Below are positions 35,191 through 43,361 of a stretch of DNA of 64,000 bases, piece by piece. The translations under genes were made by a program, and so were the position numbers. Below the pieces are notes generated by a model. That model was not told where the DNA came from, ran no database searches, and saw nothing but the letters and a program-made list of their open reading frames with translations. The DNA comes from JALSNL01 sp036479585 (GTDB lineage: Bacteria > Bacteroidota > Ignavibacteria > Ignavibacteriales > Melioribacteraceae), in the NCBI GenBank assembly GCA_965224785.1, contig OZ245062.1, positions 3,720,001 to 3,784,000 on the forward strand, in the 5' to 3' direction. Position 1 is the first letter of the stretch. Each line of letters starts with the position of its first letter.

Positions 35191-37614
35191 TTATTTTATT
35201 GGAATTAGTTTTAGCAAATCATAATCGAAATTTTTTACATACTCTTCATTTGTATTTACTTCAATATATTTTCCCGTCAGCCACAGCTCCGTCATATCTT
35301 TATAATGCTCACTCATAAAATGTCCTGACTGTCCATTTGGTAAAATCATTTCAAATTTTTCGGGTTCGGCAAAGTCGTAAATAAACCTCATAGATGGGCC
35401 AAGTTTGTTGTCATAGGATTTTTGGAATGAATACTCGGTATTGAAAACTGTTGTTCCATCTCCGCCAATTTCGAATGGGCCAATATCTAAAAGTTTATCA
35501 AGTATCGCGTTTTGTCCGTGGAAAAAATGTTTGAACAAAACTTTATGAAGTTTCCCCCATTGCCAATATGTAATATCTTTGTTTAATTCAATCTCTAAAT
35601 AATCTATTGCTTCTCTTAAACTTTTTCTGATTATGTCGTCTCTACTTTCAGTAATTTTTGTGTTAACATCATCAAACCATTTAGATTTATTTTCTTTCAG
35701 CAAAACCGGAACTGTTCTGTACGGAACGTTGGCAACAAAAAGATATTCTCTAAATAGATTTTCGCCCATTTCATCTTCAAAAATATTTTTTAGCAAGAAT
35801 TGAAAAAAGACAGAATAAATTGTTGGTACTTGGTTGCTAGCTTCAAAAGTAAAATCCCAAGTTTTTAGAATGTCTAAAGCAACACTTAAATTTTTATCCG
35901 ACACATTATAATCCTTAAACGCTGCAATAATATAGGGAACAATCTGTTTTGCATAATGTGAGTTAAAATCATTTTGATAATTTTTAAAATCTTCTTTGCT
36001 ATGAATTTCTTTCTCATTCAGCAATTCAGTAATTCTTTTAATTCTTGAAGGTGGTTCCCAAATGTTAGAGATATGATATGGATAATCTTTAATAGTCTTA
36101 TTGTTGGCAGATGCAATGTAACCTTGTGGTGGATTGTACAGTTTTGGATTTTCAGAAAATGGAACAAACCCTGTCCAATCGCTTTCTACATCAGCTCCAT
36201 CAAATACAAATGAGGGAGAATTGTTTTTTCGCTTAGGTAATTTTACTCCGGCAATGTATCCAATATTTCCTTGGTCGTCTGCATAAACAAAATTTTGTCC
36301 GGGAGCTATAAAGTCTTTCACTCCATCATTAAAATCCTTCCAATTTTTTGCATGATTAATTTTATAAAAAGCTGTTAACTCAAAACTTTCGTCTAACGCA
36401 GTCCATCTCATACTTATATCTGCTTTATTCTGTTCTTCATTTGGGAAAAGCTTTTTGTAATTATGAATATCTGAAATAATTGGTCCACGATGATTTTTTC
36501 TAATAGTAAATATTACATCTAAAAAATCTTTTACACTTATAGTATCGGTAATGATATCAAGCGGCTGCCACGTATTGTTGTAAAAATAATTTTCTTTTAA
36601 GCTGTCCAATTTTTCTGCATAAAAGTCTGCATCATCTGCCATTACATTTGTAAGTACCCAAGAAATATTTTTGTTTTTGCCAATTACTACTCCGGGAACT
36701 CCGGCTAAAGTGTAACCATCAACTTCAGTGTTTGGTGAACGCAAACTTACAACATACCACTTTCCGGGAACTGCAAAACTTAAATGTGGATCGTTTGCAA
36801 TAATTGGTTTGCCTGAATTAGAACGACTTCCATTTACAACCCAATTGTTTGAACCAATGTGTGTTCCAACTGCTCCGGAGAATTTTCTAAATTCTCTATC
36901 TACATTAATAAAGTCCAAAGGAATTGCAGAAAGCTCTTTTAATTTTTCGGGAATTATTGTTGGAGCATTTTCCTCGTAACTTGGAATTATATCTTTTACT
37001 TTTTCTGCTCCTAACTTTTGTATCAAATGAGTAAAGGCGATATCGCTCCACCAACTAATATTTAGTTCCCAAGCCATCAGTTTTGTAATTAATAATGAGT
37101 GTTCGGGTTTCCATAAATCCGGTTTGTAGCCAAGTATATCAAATTCAATTGTAAGTTTTGATGGATTGTTTTTTATAAATTCATTCACTCCGTTTGAATA
37201 TGAAACTAAGATGTTTTTTGTTGTTTCATCATACTTTCTAAGTGTTCTTTCTACCAACTCGTTTAGCCCAAGTGTTCTAAACATTTTATCAAAAGGAATA
37301 GTTTTAGTTCCTAAAATTTCGCTTAGCTTTCCTTGTCCGGCTCGTCTTGTTAAGTCCATTTGGAACAATCTTTCTTGAGCGTGAACATAACCGAGTGCAA
37401 AATATAAATCATCATCATTTTCAGCATAGATACGTGGAATTGCAAACTCATCTCTAAAAATTTGCACTTCATTTTTTATTAAACCTACTGAATGATTGCC
37501 GGAATAATCAGGCAAAGATTGTTGTAAAAAAAAGTATGAACCAACAAGTGTAAAAATTAATAAAGTTATTAGTGTCCCAACTATTCCAATTGTAGTTTTA
37601 ATCCAAGGTTTCAT
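35191..37614 (-). CDS. Penicillin-acylase-family protein (Ntn hydrolase)
   Basis: Periplasmic N-terminal-nucleophile hydrolase precursor that self-cleaves into two chains. A membrane anchor or signal (about residues 9-31) precedes the alpha-chain, which has IYAENDDDLYFALGYVHAQERLFQMDL. Cleavage would be before Ser255 in GSNNWVV, which becomes the nucleophile of the beta-chain; ANDPHL follows and the VLTNVMADDADFY segment fits the oxyanion region. Length of 807 residues fits the family. The substrate could be an N-acyl homoserine lactone or another amide; sequence does not decide. It sits alone on the minus strand, 62 bases before metF. Confidence 0.9.
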   Translation of the reverse strand: MKPWIKTTIGIVGTLITLLIFTLVGSYFFLQQSLPDYSGNHSVGLIKNEVQIFRDEFAIPRIYAENDDDLYFALGYVHAQERLFQMDLTRRAGQGKLSEILGTKTIPFDKMFRTLGLNELVERTLRKYDETTKNILVSYSNGVNEFIKNNPSKLTIEFDILGYKPDLWKPEHSLLITKLMAWELNISWWSDIAFTHLIQKLGAEKVKDIIPSYEENAPTIIPEKLKELSAIPLDFINVDREFRKFSGAVGTHIGSNNWVVNGSRSNSGKPIIANDPHLSFAVPGKWYVVSLRSPNTEVDGYTLAGVPGVVIGKNKNISWVLTNVMADDADFYAEKLDSLKENYFYNNTWQPLDIITDTISVKDFLDVIFTIRKNHRGPIISDIHNYKKLFPNEEQNKADISMRWTALDESFELTAFYKINHAKNWKDFNDGVKDFIAPGQNFVYADDQGNIGYIAGVKLPKRKNNSPSFVFDGADVESDWTGFVPFSENPKLYNPPQGYIASANNKTIKDYPYHISNIWEPPSRIKRITELLNEKEIHSKEDFKNYQNDFNSHYAKQIVPYIIAAFKDYNVSDKNLSVALDILKTWDFTFEASNQVPTIYSVFFQFLLKNIFEDEMGENLFREYLFVANVPYRTVPVLLKENKSKWFDDVNTKITESRDDIIRKSLREAIDYLEIELNKDITYWQWGKLHKVLFKHFFHGQNAILDKLLDIGPFEIGGDGTTVFNTEYSFQKSYDNKLGPSMRFIYDFAEPEKFEMILPNGQSGHFMSEHYKDMTELWLTGKYIEVNTNEEYVKNFDYDLLKLIPIK

Positions 37615-37702
37615 TTTATTTGAGTGTGTTTACGATAAAATTTAATTGCGTAAATTGAATTTTAAATTAAGAACTTTTAAACTAACATTCAGCAAATTTA
37701 CT

Positions 37703-39025
37703 ATGGATACAACGCTCTACATACAAATTACAATAGCTATTCTACTATTGGTTATAGTAGTTTTTCAAATCTTAAATTTTCTACTTTCTAAAAAAATAAA
37801 TCTTTCTGAAACAGAAAAAAATATTCTACAATCATTTTCTTCAATAACTGATACACAAGAAGATAACATTAAAGATGAGTTCAAACGCAACCGAGAAGAA
37901 ACCGGACAGAACTCAAAACTTGTACGAGAAGAAGTTGGCAACTCGGTTAAGTTAATGGGTGATCAGCTAACAGGACGAATGCGAGATATTTCCGAAAGAC
38001 AAAAAGATCAATTAGAGGTTGTGGAAAACCGATTAAAAAGCTTAACAAAAACGAACGAAGAAAAATTTGAAAAACTTCAGGACAAAGTCTCCAAACAACT
38101 AACAGAAATTCAAGAAAAGAACGAAAAGAAGCTTGAAGAAATGCGAGTTACTGTTGATGAAAAACTTCACGCAACTTTGGAGAAACGACTTGGTGAATCA
38201 TTCAAAATTGTAAGTGACCGTCTTGAGCTTGTACACAAAGGTCTTGGCGAGATGCAAACACTTGCAATCGGCGTTGGCGATTTAAAGAAAGTTCTTACTA
38301 ATGTTAAAGACCGTGGAACTTGGGGCGAAATTCAACTTGGCAATTTAATTGAAAACATCTTAACTCAAGACCAATATGAAAAAAATGTAAAAACCAAAAA
38401 AGGTAGCAATGCACTTGTGGAGTTTGCAATTAAACTGCCAGGCAAAGGTAAGTTAAAAGAAGATATTGTTTGGCTTCCTATTGATGCAAAATTTCCGCTT
38501 GAAGATTATCAACGCTTGGTAAACGCAAGAGAAAGTGCCGACCTTCCCTTAATTGATGAAAGCATAAAGAAACTTGAGCGAAGTATAAAAGAAGCGGCAA
38601 AAGAAATCTCATCAAAATATTTAGATCCGCCAAACACAACAGATTTTGGATTTATGTTTTTACCAATTGAAAGTCTGTACGCAGAAGTACTAAGAATACC
38701 TGGATTGACTGATACAATTCAGCGTGAGCATAAAATTACAATTGCTGGACCGACAAATTTTGCAGCCGTGCTTAATAGTTTGCAAATGGGCTTTAGAACT
38801 CTGGTAATTGAAAAACGTTCCAGTGAAGTTTGGAAATTATTGAGTGTTGTAAAAACAGAATTTTCAAAGTTCGGAGACCTTTTGGAAAACACTCAAAAGA
38901 AACTTGATCTTGCAAGTAAATCTATTGGAGATGCAACTCGCAAAACAAGAACTATTGAGCGCAAGTTAAGAGATGTCCATGAACTACCAACTGATGAGAA
39001 ACAGTTAAATTTATTAGATGAGTAA
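37703..39025 (+). CDS. rmuC: DNA recombination protein RmuC
   Basis: Inner-membrane-anchored protein of the RmuC family linked to limiting recombination-mediated rearrangements. One N-terminal membrane helix (about residues 5-25 of MDTTLYIQITIAILLL) is followed by a long coiled coil (about 40-170) and the RmuC nuclease-like core with GTWGEIQLGNLIENIL, LPIDAKFPLEDYQRL (with the PD/DxK-like D-A-K), FMFLPIESLYAEVL and AGPTNFAAVLNSLQMGF. An upstream in-frame TTG (37646) would add 19 residues, but ATG 37703 starts directly at the membrane helix, so I use that. Length from here is 440 residues. Confidence 0.92.
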   Translation: MDTTLYIQITIAILLLVIVVFQILNFLLSKKINLSETEKNILQSFSSITDTQEDNIKDEFKRNREETGQNSKLVREEVGNSVKLMGDQLTGRMRDISERQKDQLEVVENRLKSLTKTNEEKFEKLQDKVSKQLTEIQEKNEKKLEEMRVTVDEKLHATLEKRLGESFKIVSDRLELVHKGLGEMQTLAIGVGDLKKVLTNVKDRGTWGEIQLGNLIENILTQDQYEKNVKTKKGSNALVEFAIKLPGKGKLKEDIVWLPIDAKFPLEDYQRLVNARESADLPLIDESIKKLERSIKEAAKEISSKYLDPPNTTDFGFMFLPIESLYAEVLRIPGLTDTIQREHKITIAGPTNFAAVLNSLQMGFRTLVIEKRSSEVWKLLSVVKTEFSKFGDLLENTQKKLDLASKSIGDATRKTRTIERKLRDVHELPTDEKQLNLLDE

Positions 39026-39094
39026 ATACATTTATATTGATTGTAATAAGAACTTTCACTAGTTTCGTAATGCAACCAAAAAGGAACTACACAA

Positions 39095-39334
39095 ATGCCA
39101 AGTTTAACAATAAAAAATATTCCTGATAATGTTTTAAGGAAACTTAAACGCCGAGCAAAATCAAATAGAAGAAGTCTTAATAGTGAGGTTGTCAAAAATT
39201 TAGAAGATATTGTAATTAGCTCCAAGATAAAAACTGACATTTTACTTGTAAAAGCTAGACAACTTAGAGAAAAGTTAAACATTACTGTTAATGAAAAGTT
39301 TTTAGCTGATAACAAAAATAAAGGCAGGCTTTGA
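39095..39334 (+). CDS. FitA/VapB-like ribbon-helix-helix antitoxin
   Basis: Antitoxin of a type II toxin-antitoxin pair. MPSLTIKNIPDNVLRKLKRRA followed by RSLNSEVVKNL is the ribbon-helix-helix domain typical of FitA-like antitoxins (about residues 1-45), and the tail is a charged, toxin-binding region. Length 79 residues fits. It overlaps the toxin gene by four bases (TTGA), with the toxin using TTG. Since the toxin gene is frameshifted, the antitoxin may now be free of a partner. Confidence 0.85.
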   Translation: MPSLTIKNIPDNVLRKLKRRAKSNRRSLNSEVVKNLEDIVISSKIKTDILLVKARQLREKLNITVNEKFLADNKNKGRL

Positions 39335-39730
39335 TTGTTGTTGATACAAATACAATTGCATACTTTTGGATTAAAGGAGCTTACACAAAATATGCTAAAA
39401 ATTTGTTAAGGAAAGATTCTGAATGGGATAGTTCCTTTTTTGTGGCGTTCGGAGTTTAGAAATGTTCTTGCAGGTTACATTCGCAAAAACTTACTTACGC
39501 TTGATGAAGCAAATAAACTTATCAACTCTGCAGAAGAACAATTGAAAAGTAAAGAATATCTTGTTACGTCTGACTTAATATTAGATTTAGTTTCATCATC
39601 AAATTGCTCAGCTTATGATTGTGAGTATGTTGCACTTGCAAAAGATTTTAAAGTAAACCTCATAATATTAGATAAGAAAATACTTAGAGAATTTCCAAAG
39701 ATTGCTACCTCACTAAAAGAATTTACTTAA
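39331..39730 (+). pseudogene. VapC-like PIN-domain toxin, frameshifted
   Basis: PIN-domain ribonuclease toxin. The first part, starting at TTG 39331, gives IVVDTNTIAYFW with the first catalytic Asp; the frame then runs into a TAG. The second part, from TTG 39440, continues WRSEFRNVLAGYIRK and holds the other acidic residues in SAYDCEYVALAKDF and ILDKKILREFP. The two frames meet at the T-run 39436-39441: removing one T restores FLWRSEFRN, the expected family sequence. With six T present instead of five, the toxin is inactive as read. Confidence 0.8.
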
Positions 39731-39735
39731 GAGTT

Positions 39736-40740
39736 TCACTCAACATAACAAATCTTATTAAGCTTAGTTAAATTCTCATTATGACCAATAGCTATAAGCT
39801 TATCATCAACTTCTATTTTTGCAGATGATTGTGGATTGTAAACAAAATTTCCACCGGATTTATCAATCGCAATTATAATAATATCTAGCTCACTTCTAAT
39901 TGGAGATTCGGCTAGAGTTAATCCAACTAAGTTTGAGCCTTTGCAAACAACAATTTGCTCAAGACTAATATCAACTTCTTTTTTTCTTGCAATACCTTCA
40001 ATAAAATCTGTAACTCCCGGGCGTAAAAGTAACTGCACCATTCGGTTGCCACCTAACTCATACGGCTTTACAACTCTATCTGCACCGGCTTTTTTAAGTT
40101 TGCCACCAGTTCCTTCATCAATTGCACGAGCAACAATAAAAATTTTCTTATTAAGTTCTCTAGCTGAAAGTGTAGTAAAAACATTTTCGGCATCTGTACT
40201 TAAAACTGCGACAAGCCCTTTTGCCCGTTCAACTCCAGATTTTATTAATGCATCATCATCGGTAGCATCACCATCAACATACAGATATCCCAGCTCATTT
40301 AGCTTTGTCACATTATTCGGTTCATTTTCAATAACCACAAAACTTAAATTATTTTCAAGTAAATGCTCTGCTATTTGGCTTCCCATTCTACCAAAACCAC
40401 AAACCACATAATGATTAGATATCCGTTCTAAATTCTTCGACATTTTTCGTCTCCTAAGTATTTGTGATTCTACCAAAAGTTGAACTCCACGCCCACCAGT
40501 ATAGGCAAGCGAAACCACTCCTGTAATTATTAAAAAAACAGTAAGAACCATTCCAGGTGTTGATAGTGGTTTGAATTCCTTAAACCCTGTTGTAGAAATT
40601 GTAATAATTGTCATATAAAATGAATCGAATAATGACCATCCTTCAATAATCATGTATCCAAACGTTCCTATTAGAACTACTGTGAGAACAAGTCCTAATC
40701 CGACTTCTAATTTTTTAAAAATATTTCTTTCCATATACAT
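39736..40740 (-). CDS. Potassium-channel-like protein with RCK (TrkA) domains
   Basis: Homologue of MthK/Kch-type ligand-gated K+ channels. Two membrane helices (about 13-31 and 63-81) flank a pore loop; the filter is ITISTTGFKE (46-55) in place of the textbook TVGYG. A TrkA-N domain (YVVCGFGRMG, 111-120, GxGxxG with a conserved E after beta-2) and a TrkA-C domain in the last 80 residues follow. Length 334 residues is normal. The filter form with GFKE occurs in related Bacteroidota proteins as far as I recall, so it may pass K+ or another cation. It ends 5 bases from the broken toxin gene, convergent. Confidence 0.88.
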   Translation of the reverse strand: MYMERNIFKKLEVGLGLVLTVVLIGTFGYMIIEGWSLFDSFYMTIITISTTGFKEFKPLSTPGMVLTVFLIITGVVSLAYTGGRGVQLLVESQILRRRKMSKNLERISNHYVVCGFGRMGSQIAEHLLENNLSFVVIENEPNNVTKLNELGYLYVDGDATDDDALIKSGVERAKGLVAVLSTDAENVFTTLSARELNKKIFIVARAIDEGTGGKLKKAGADRVVKPYELGGNRMVQLLLRPGVTDFIEGIARKKEVDISLEQIVVCKGSNLVGLTLAESPIRSELDIIIIAIDKSGGNFVYNPQSSAKIEVDDKLIAIGHNENLTKLNKICYVE

Positions 40741-40830
40741 CTTAACTTTGTTAAGTATTTTAAATTCTATTGCGTATCCGAAATATATTCATTTCTTATC
40801 AAATGTTTACTTATTCCTTTTTCAAACCCG

Positions 40831-40863
40831 CAACTCACCGATAAATAAATACAACTCACCGAT
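40831..40863 (+). promoter_or_regulatory. Direct repeat with 21-bp period, probable LytTR-type operator
   Basis: CAACTCACCGAT occurs at 40831-40842 and again, identically, at 40852-40863. The 21-bp offset puts both on the same DNA face, as in known LytTR-family binding sites (two short direct repeats with about two helical turns between them). It sits about 65-97 bases before the GTG of an operon that ends in a LytTR regulator gene, so autoregulation is likely. Confidence 0.7.
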
Positions 40864-40892
40864 TACCGCTTCATTTGCTCCATAGTAGATGG

Positions 40893-40900
40893 TACATTTG
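40893..40900 (+). promoter_or_regulatory. Possible Bacteroidota-type -7 promoter box
   Basis: TACATTTG fits the TAnnTTTG consensus and lies 27 bases upstream of the start at 40928, which also has a good ribosome-binding site, AAGGAG (40917-40922). A TTTG at 40874-40877 could be a -33 box but with a short spacer of 15, so the box may depend on an activator bound at the repeats. Confidence 0.4.
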
Positions 40901-40927
40901 CATTAAATAATTTTACAAGGAGACAAA

Positions 40928-41608
40928 GTGGAAAATACAAAAAGTAACAGTAGTCCGCGAATGGCAATTGGACTAATTTTTATAGTAGTTGGAGTTTTAT
41001 TTTTATTAGATAATTATGGAATTTTATTTTTTGAACTTCCATATTTTAGTTTTCATTGGGAATATATATTAATTGCTCTTGGAGTGTTTTTTCTTGCAAC
41101 AGACAGAAACAAAACTGCCGGAACTATTTTACTTGGAATTGGAACATTTAGTTTATTCCCCTCTATTTGGCCATTGATTTTAGTGGGCTTGGGTGCTTTT
41201 ATTTTAATGAAAAAAGATTCGAAAGGTAAATTTTTTAGTAATTCTGAAATAGATATAGACAGTGCTGATTTTATTGATGATGTTTCAATTTTTGGTGGCG
41301 GACATAAATCCTTTACCTCAAAGAGTTTTAGGGGTGGGAAATTAACTGCTATTTTTGGTGGCGGTGAAATGAATTTTGGTGCTTGTAGTTTGGCAGAAGG
41401 AAATAATATTTTAGATGTTTTTACTGTCTTTGGTGGTTACGAAATTAGAGTGCCAAGTGATTGGAATATTCGGAATGATGTAGTTTCAATTTTTGGTGGA
41501 GTTTCAGATGAAAGAAGAAGCGATCCTAACAGAGCGTTTGAAGATGGCAAAGTACTATCGTTAAAGGGCTTGGCTTTGTTTGGTGGAATTGAGATTAGGA
41601 ATCAATAA
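40928..41608 (+). CDS. LiaF-like membrane protein (DUF5668-type)
   Basis: Membrane protein with an N-terminal DUF5668/LiaF-type transmembrane region (about residues 10-95, four hydrophobic segments with repeated F-x-L-G-I-x motifs) and a C-terminal beta-helical LiaF-type cell-wall-stress domain (repeated FGGG/FGG and VSIFGG motifs: VSIFGGGHKSF, AIFGGGEMNF, VFGGYEIRVP, SIFGGVSDE). Starts with GTG at 40928 with AAGGAG five bases upstream. Length 226. First gene of an operon with a second DUF5668 protein and a LytS/LytTR pair; in Bacillus LiaF restrains a sensor kinase, so a similar role is plausible but not shown. Confidence 0.85.
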   Translation: MENTKSNSSPRMAIGLIFIVVGVLFLLDNYGILFFELPYFSFHWEYILIALGVFFLATDRNKTAGTILLGIGTFSLFPSIWPLILVGLGAFILMKKDSKGKFFSNSEIDIDSADFIDDVSIFGGGHKSFTSKSFRGGKLTAIFGGGEMNFGACSLAEGNNILDVFTVFGGYEIRVPSDWNIRNDVVSIFGGVSDERRSDPNRAFEDGKVLSLKGLALFGGIEIRNQ

Positions 41609-41630
41609 TTAAGAACGAGATTCTTAAACG

Positions 41631-41731
41631 TTCAAACCTTCGAGGCTTTAAAATAAACTATTGAATGTTTCAATAAGATAATATTTTTAAACATTTTGGG
41701 ATTACTTCAAACCTCGAAGGTTTTTAAAGAA
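41631..41731. repeat. Inverted AACCTTCGAGG element
   Basis: AACCTTCGAGG (41635-41645) is matched by its complement CCTCGAAGGTT (41712-41722), about 66 bases apart. The whole lies between the LiaF-like and the DUF5668 gene, with a TTTAAA-rich middle that includes a further ATTGAA/TTCAAT pairing. It has the look of a short dispersed palindromic element. Confidence 0.55.
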
Positions 41732-41762
41732 CTAATGAGTTAAAAATAACAGCGAGTTAAAA

Positions 41763-42149
41763 ATGAACTTACAAAAAAGATCAACAGGCACCACAGTTGT
41801 TGGAATACTATTAATAATATTTGGTGCAACTTTGTTTTTATCAAACTTTGATATTATTAGAGATGTGCGAGGGATAATTTTTTCGTGGCAAACTATACTT
41901 GTGGTTATTGGAATTATCCTATTGTTAAATCATAAAGATTCCGGAACTGGCTTGATGTTATTGATGATTGGAGGAATAGGATTATTTGCAAAGTTAAACC
42001 ATACTTCAATGAGATATATTTTTAACGAATACTGGCCGGCATTATTAATTGTTTTTGGTATATACATATTGTTTAATAAAAGCCGTTGTCAATCATCAGG
42101 ACATAAAAATTATTTTAATAAATACGAAAGTAATCTTAAGTCTGACTAA
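41763..42149 (+). CDS. DUF5668-type small membrane protein
   Basis: A 128-residue inner-membrane protein with four hydrophobic segments and the repeated GxxxIxFGxxLxL pattern of DUF5668 (GILLIIFGATLFLSNFD, cut; IGIILLLNHKDSG; FGIYILFN). It looks like the membrane half of the LiaF-like protein two genes upstream without the C-terminal stress domain. Located in the same operon, 154 bases after the LiaF-like gene and 9 bases before the LytS-type kinase; the intervening gap holds the AACCTTCGAGG element. Confidence 0.8.
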   Translation: MNLQKRSTGTTVVGILLIIFGATLFLSNFDIIRDVRGIIFSWQTILVVIGIILLLNHKDSGTGLMLLMIGGIGLFAKLNHTSMRYIFNEYWPALLIVFGIYILFNKSRCQSSGHKNYFNKYESNLKSD

Positions 42150-42158
42150 TTTTATTCT

Positions 42159-43217
42159 ATGAATCCATTTGTTAAAAACAAAAAGAGTTTAGCAATTTAT
42201 ATTTTTATTTGGTTGTTTGTGGCAATATTGCAAACAGCTATATTATTTAATATCCTCAATTTTGAGATTAAACCTTCATTAACAGATAGCTTAATTTTTA
42301 ATTTTATTTATGCGCTTCTTGGTTTAAGTTTTTGGTATTCAATAAAGTATGTCTCCTTAGAGAAATTATCCGTTCTCAAAATTTTAACTAATCATATAAC
42401 TGCTGCAGTTATTTCATCTATCCTTTGGGTTATGGCAAGCTCTTGGGTTTTATCAAAAATATTTTCCCTAAATGATAACTACACGAACTTTTTATATACT
42501 TCTTTGGTTTGGAGGTTTTTTATTGGCGTACTTTTTTATGCCGTAATAATTTCCCTTTATTATGTAGTGTTATATTACTCCAATTTTCAGCAGAAAGTTT
42601 TGGAAGAAGCAGAGCTAAAAACTTTGGTTAAAGAAGCAGAATTAAAATCTCTCAAGTATCAAATCAATCCACACTTTATTTTTAATTCATTAAATTCAAT
42701 AAGTGCTTTAACTATGGTTAAGCCTGAGCTTGCTCAAGAAATGACAATTATGCTTTCTAGTTTTTTAAGACAAACATTATCAAATAATGATAGTCAGTTT
42801 AACACGCTGGAAGATGAAATTACAAATGCCAAACTATACCTAGGCATTGAAAAAATTAGATTTGATGATAGGTTGAGTTATACTGAAATTGTTGAAGAAA
42901 ATTGTAAAACAATTCAAGTTCCAAGTATGATTCTTCAGCCACTTTTTGAAAACTCAATTAAACACGGATTGTACGAAAGCACTGATATTGTTAATGTAAA
43001 GTTACATTGCCAAAAAGAAAAAGAGTATTTTAAAATAGTTGTTGAAAATAATTTTGATAAAAATAGCTCTTCTATAAAAGGAGAAGGAATTGGACTTAAC
43101 AATATTAAAAATAGGTTAGAGAAAATATACAAACAGAACAACTTACTACTTACACAAAGTGAAGAAGGAGTTTTTAAAACAACAATTTATATTCCAATTG
43201 AAGCAAAGTTAGGATAA
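42159..43217 (+). CDS. LytS-type sensor histidine kinase
   Basis: Membrane kinase of the LytS/AlgZ type (His_kinase domain, not HisKA). Four hydrophobic segments (about 13-31, 46-61, 80-100 and 117-140) lead to the conserved QINPHFIFNSLNSISAL with phospho-acceptor His172, and a HATPase_c with SMILQPLFENSIKHGL (N-box) and GIGLNNIKNRLEKIY (G2). Length 352 residues is normal. It follows the small membrane protein by 9 bases; its partner regulator starts 144 bases downstream, with a short intergenic repeat between. Expected to phosphorylate the LytTR regulator. Confidence 0.9.
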   Translation: MNPFVKNKKSLAIYIFIWLFVAILQTAILFNILNFEIKPSLTDSLIFNFIYALLGLSFWYSIKYVSLEKLSVLKILTNHITAAVISSILWVMASSWVLSKIFSLNDNYTNFLYTSLVWRFFIGVLFYAVIISLYYVVLYYSNFQQKVLEEAELKTLVKEAELKSLKYQINPHFIFNSLNSISALTMVKPELAQEMTIMLSSFLRQTLSNNDSQFNTLEDEITNAKLYLGIEKIRFDDRLSYTEIVEENCKTIQVPSMILQPLFENSIKHGLYESTDIVNVKLHCQKEKEYFKIVVENNFDKNSSSIKGEGIGLNNIKNRLEKIYKQNNLLLTQSEEGVFKTTIYIPIEAKLG

Positions 43218-43229
43218 GTTTTTTGTTTG

Positions 43230-43324
43230 TCATTTCCGAATGACTTTATCGGAAATCCATTTGTTTTTTTCTGGATTCCCAATCAAAGTTTATCCCGTGT
43301 TTTTAAGCGGGGCTGAGAATGACA
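43230..43324. repeat. GTCATTTCC-ended intergenic repeat with nested hairpins
   Basis: Begins GTCATTTCCGAATGAC and ends GAGAATGAC. The first 28 bases can form their own hairpin (TTTCCGA with TCGGAAA), and a second short stem (CCCGTG/AAGCGGGG) lies near the end. A CTGGATTCCCAATC segment matches the CTGGATTTCCGAT core at 30067 and 54889. It sits between the kinase and regulator genes, inside a probable operon. Confidence 0.55.
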
Positions 43325-43361
43325 AAATTAGAATTGAGAAATAGTTAGTGGAAAGTTTACA

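Noticed and set aside
40652..40885. Plus-strand frame overlapping the channel gene start and the LytTR repeats
   Set aside because: It covers the regulatory repeats and antisense channel sequence and does not resemble a protein.
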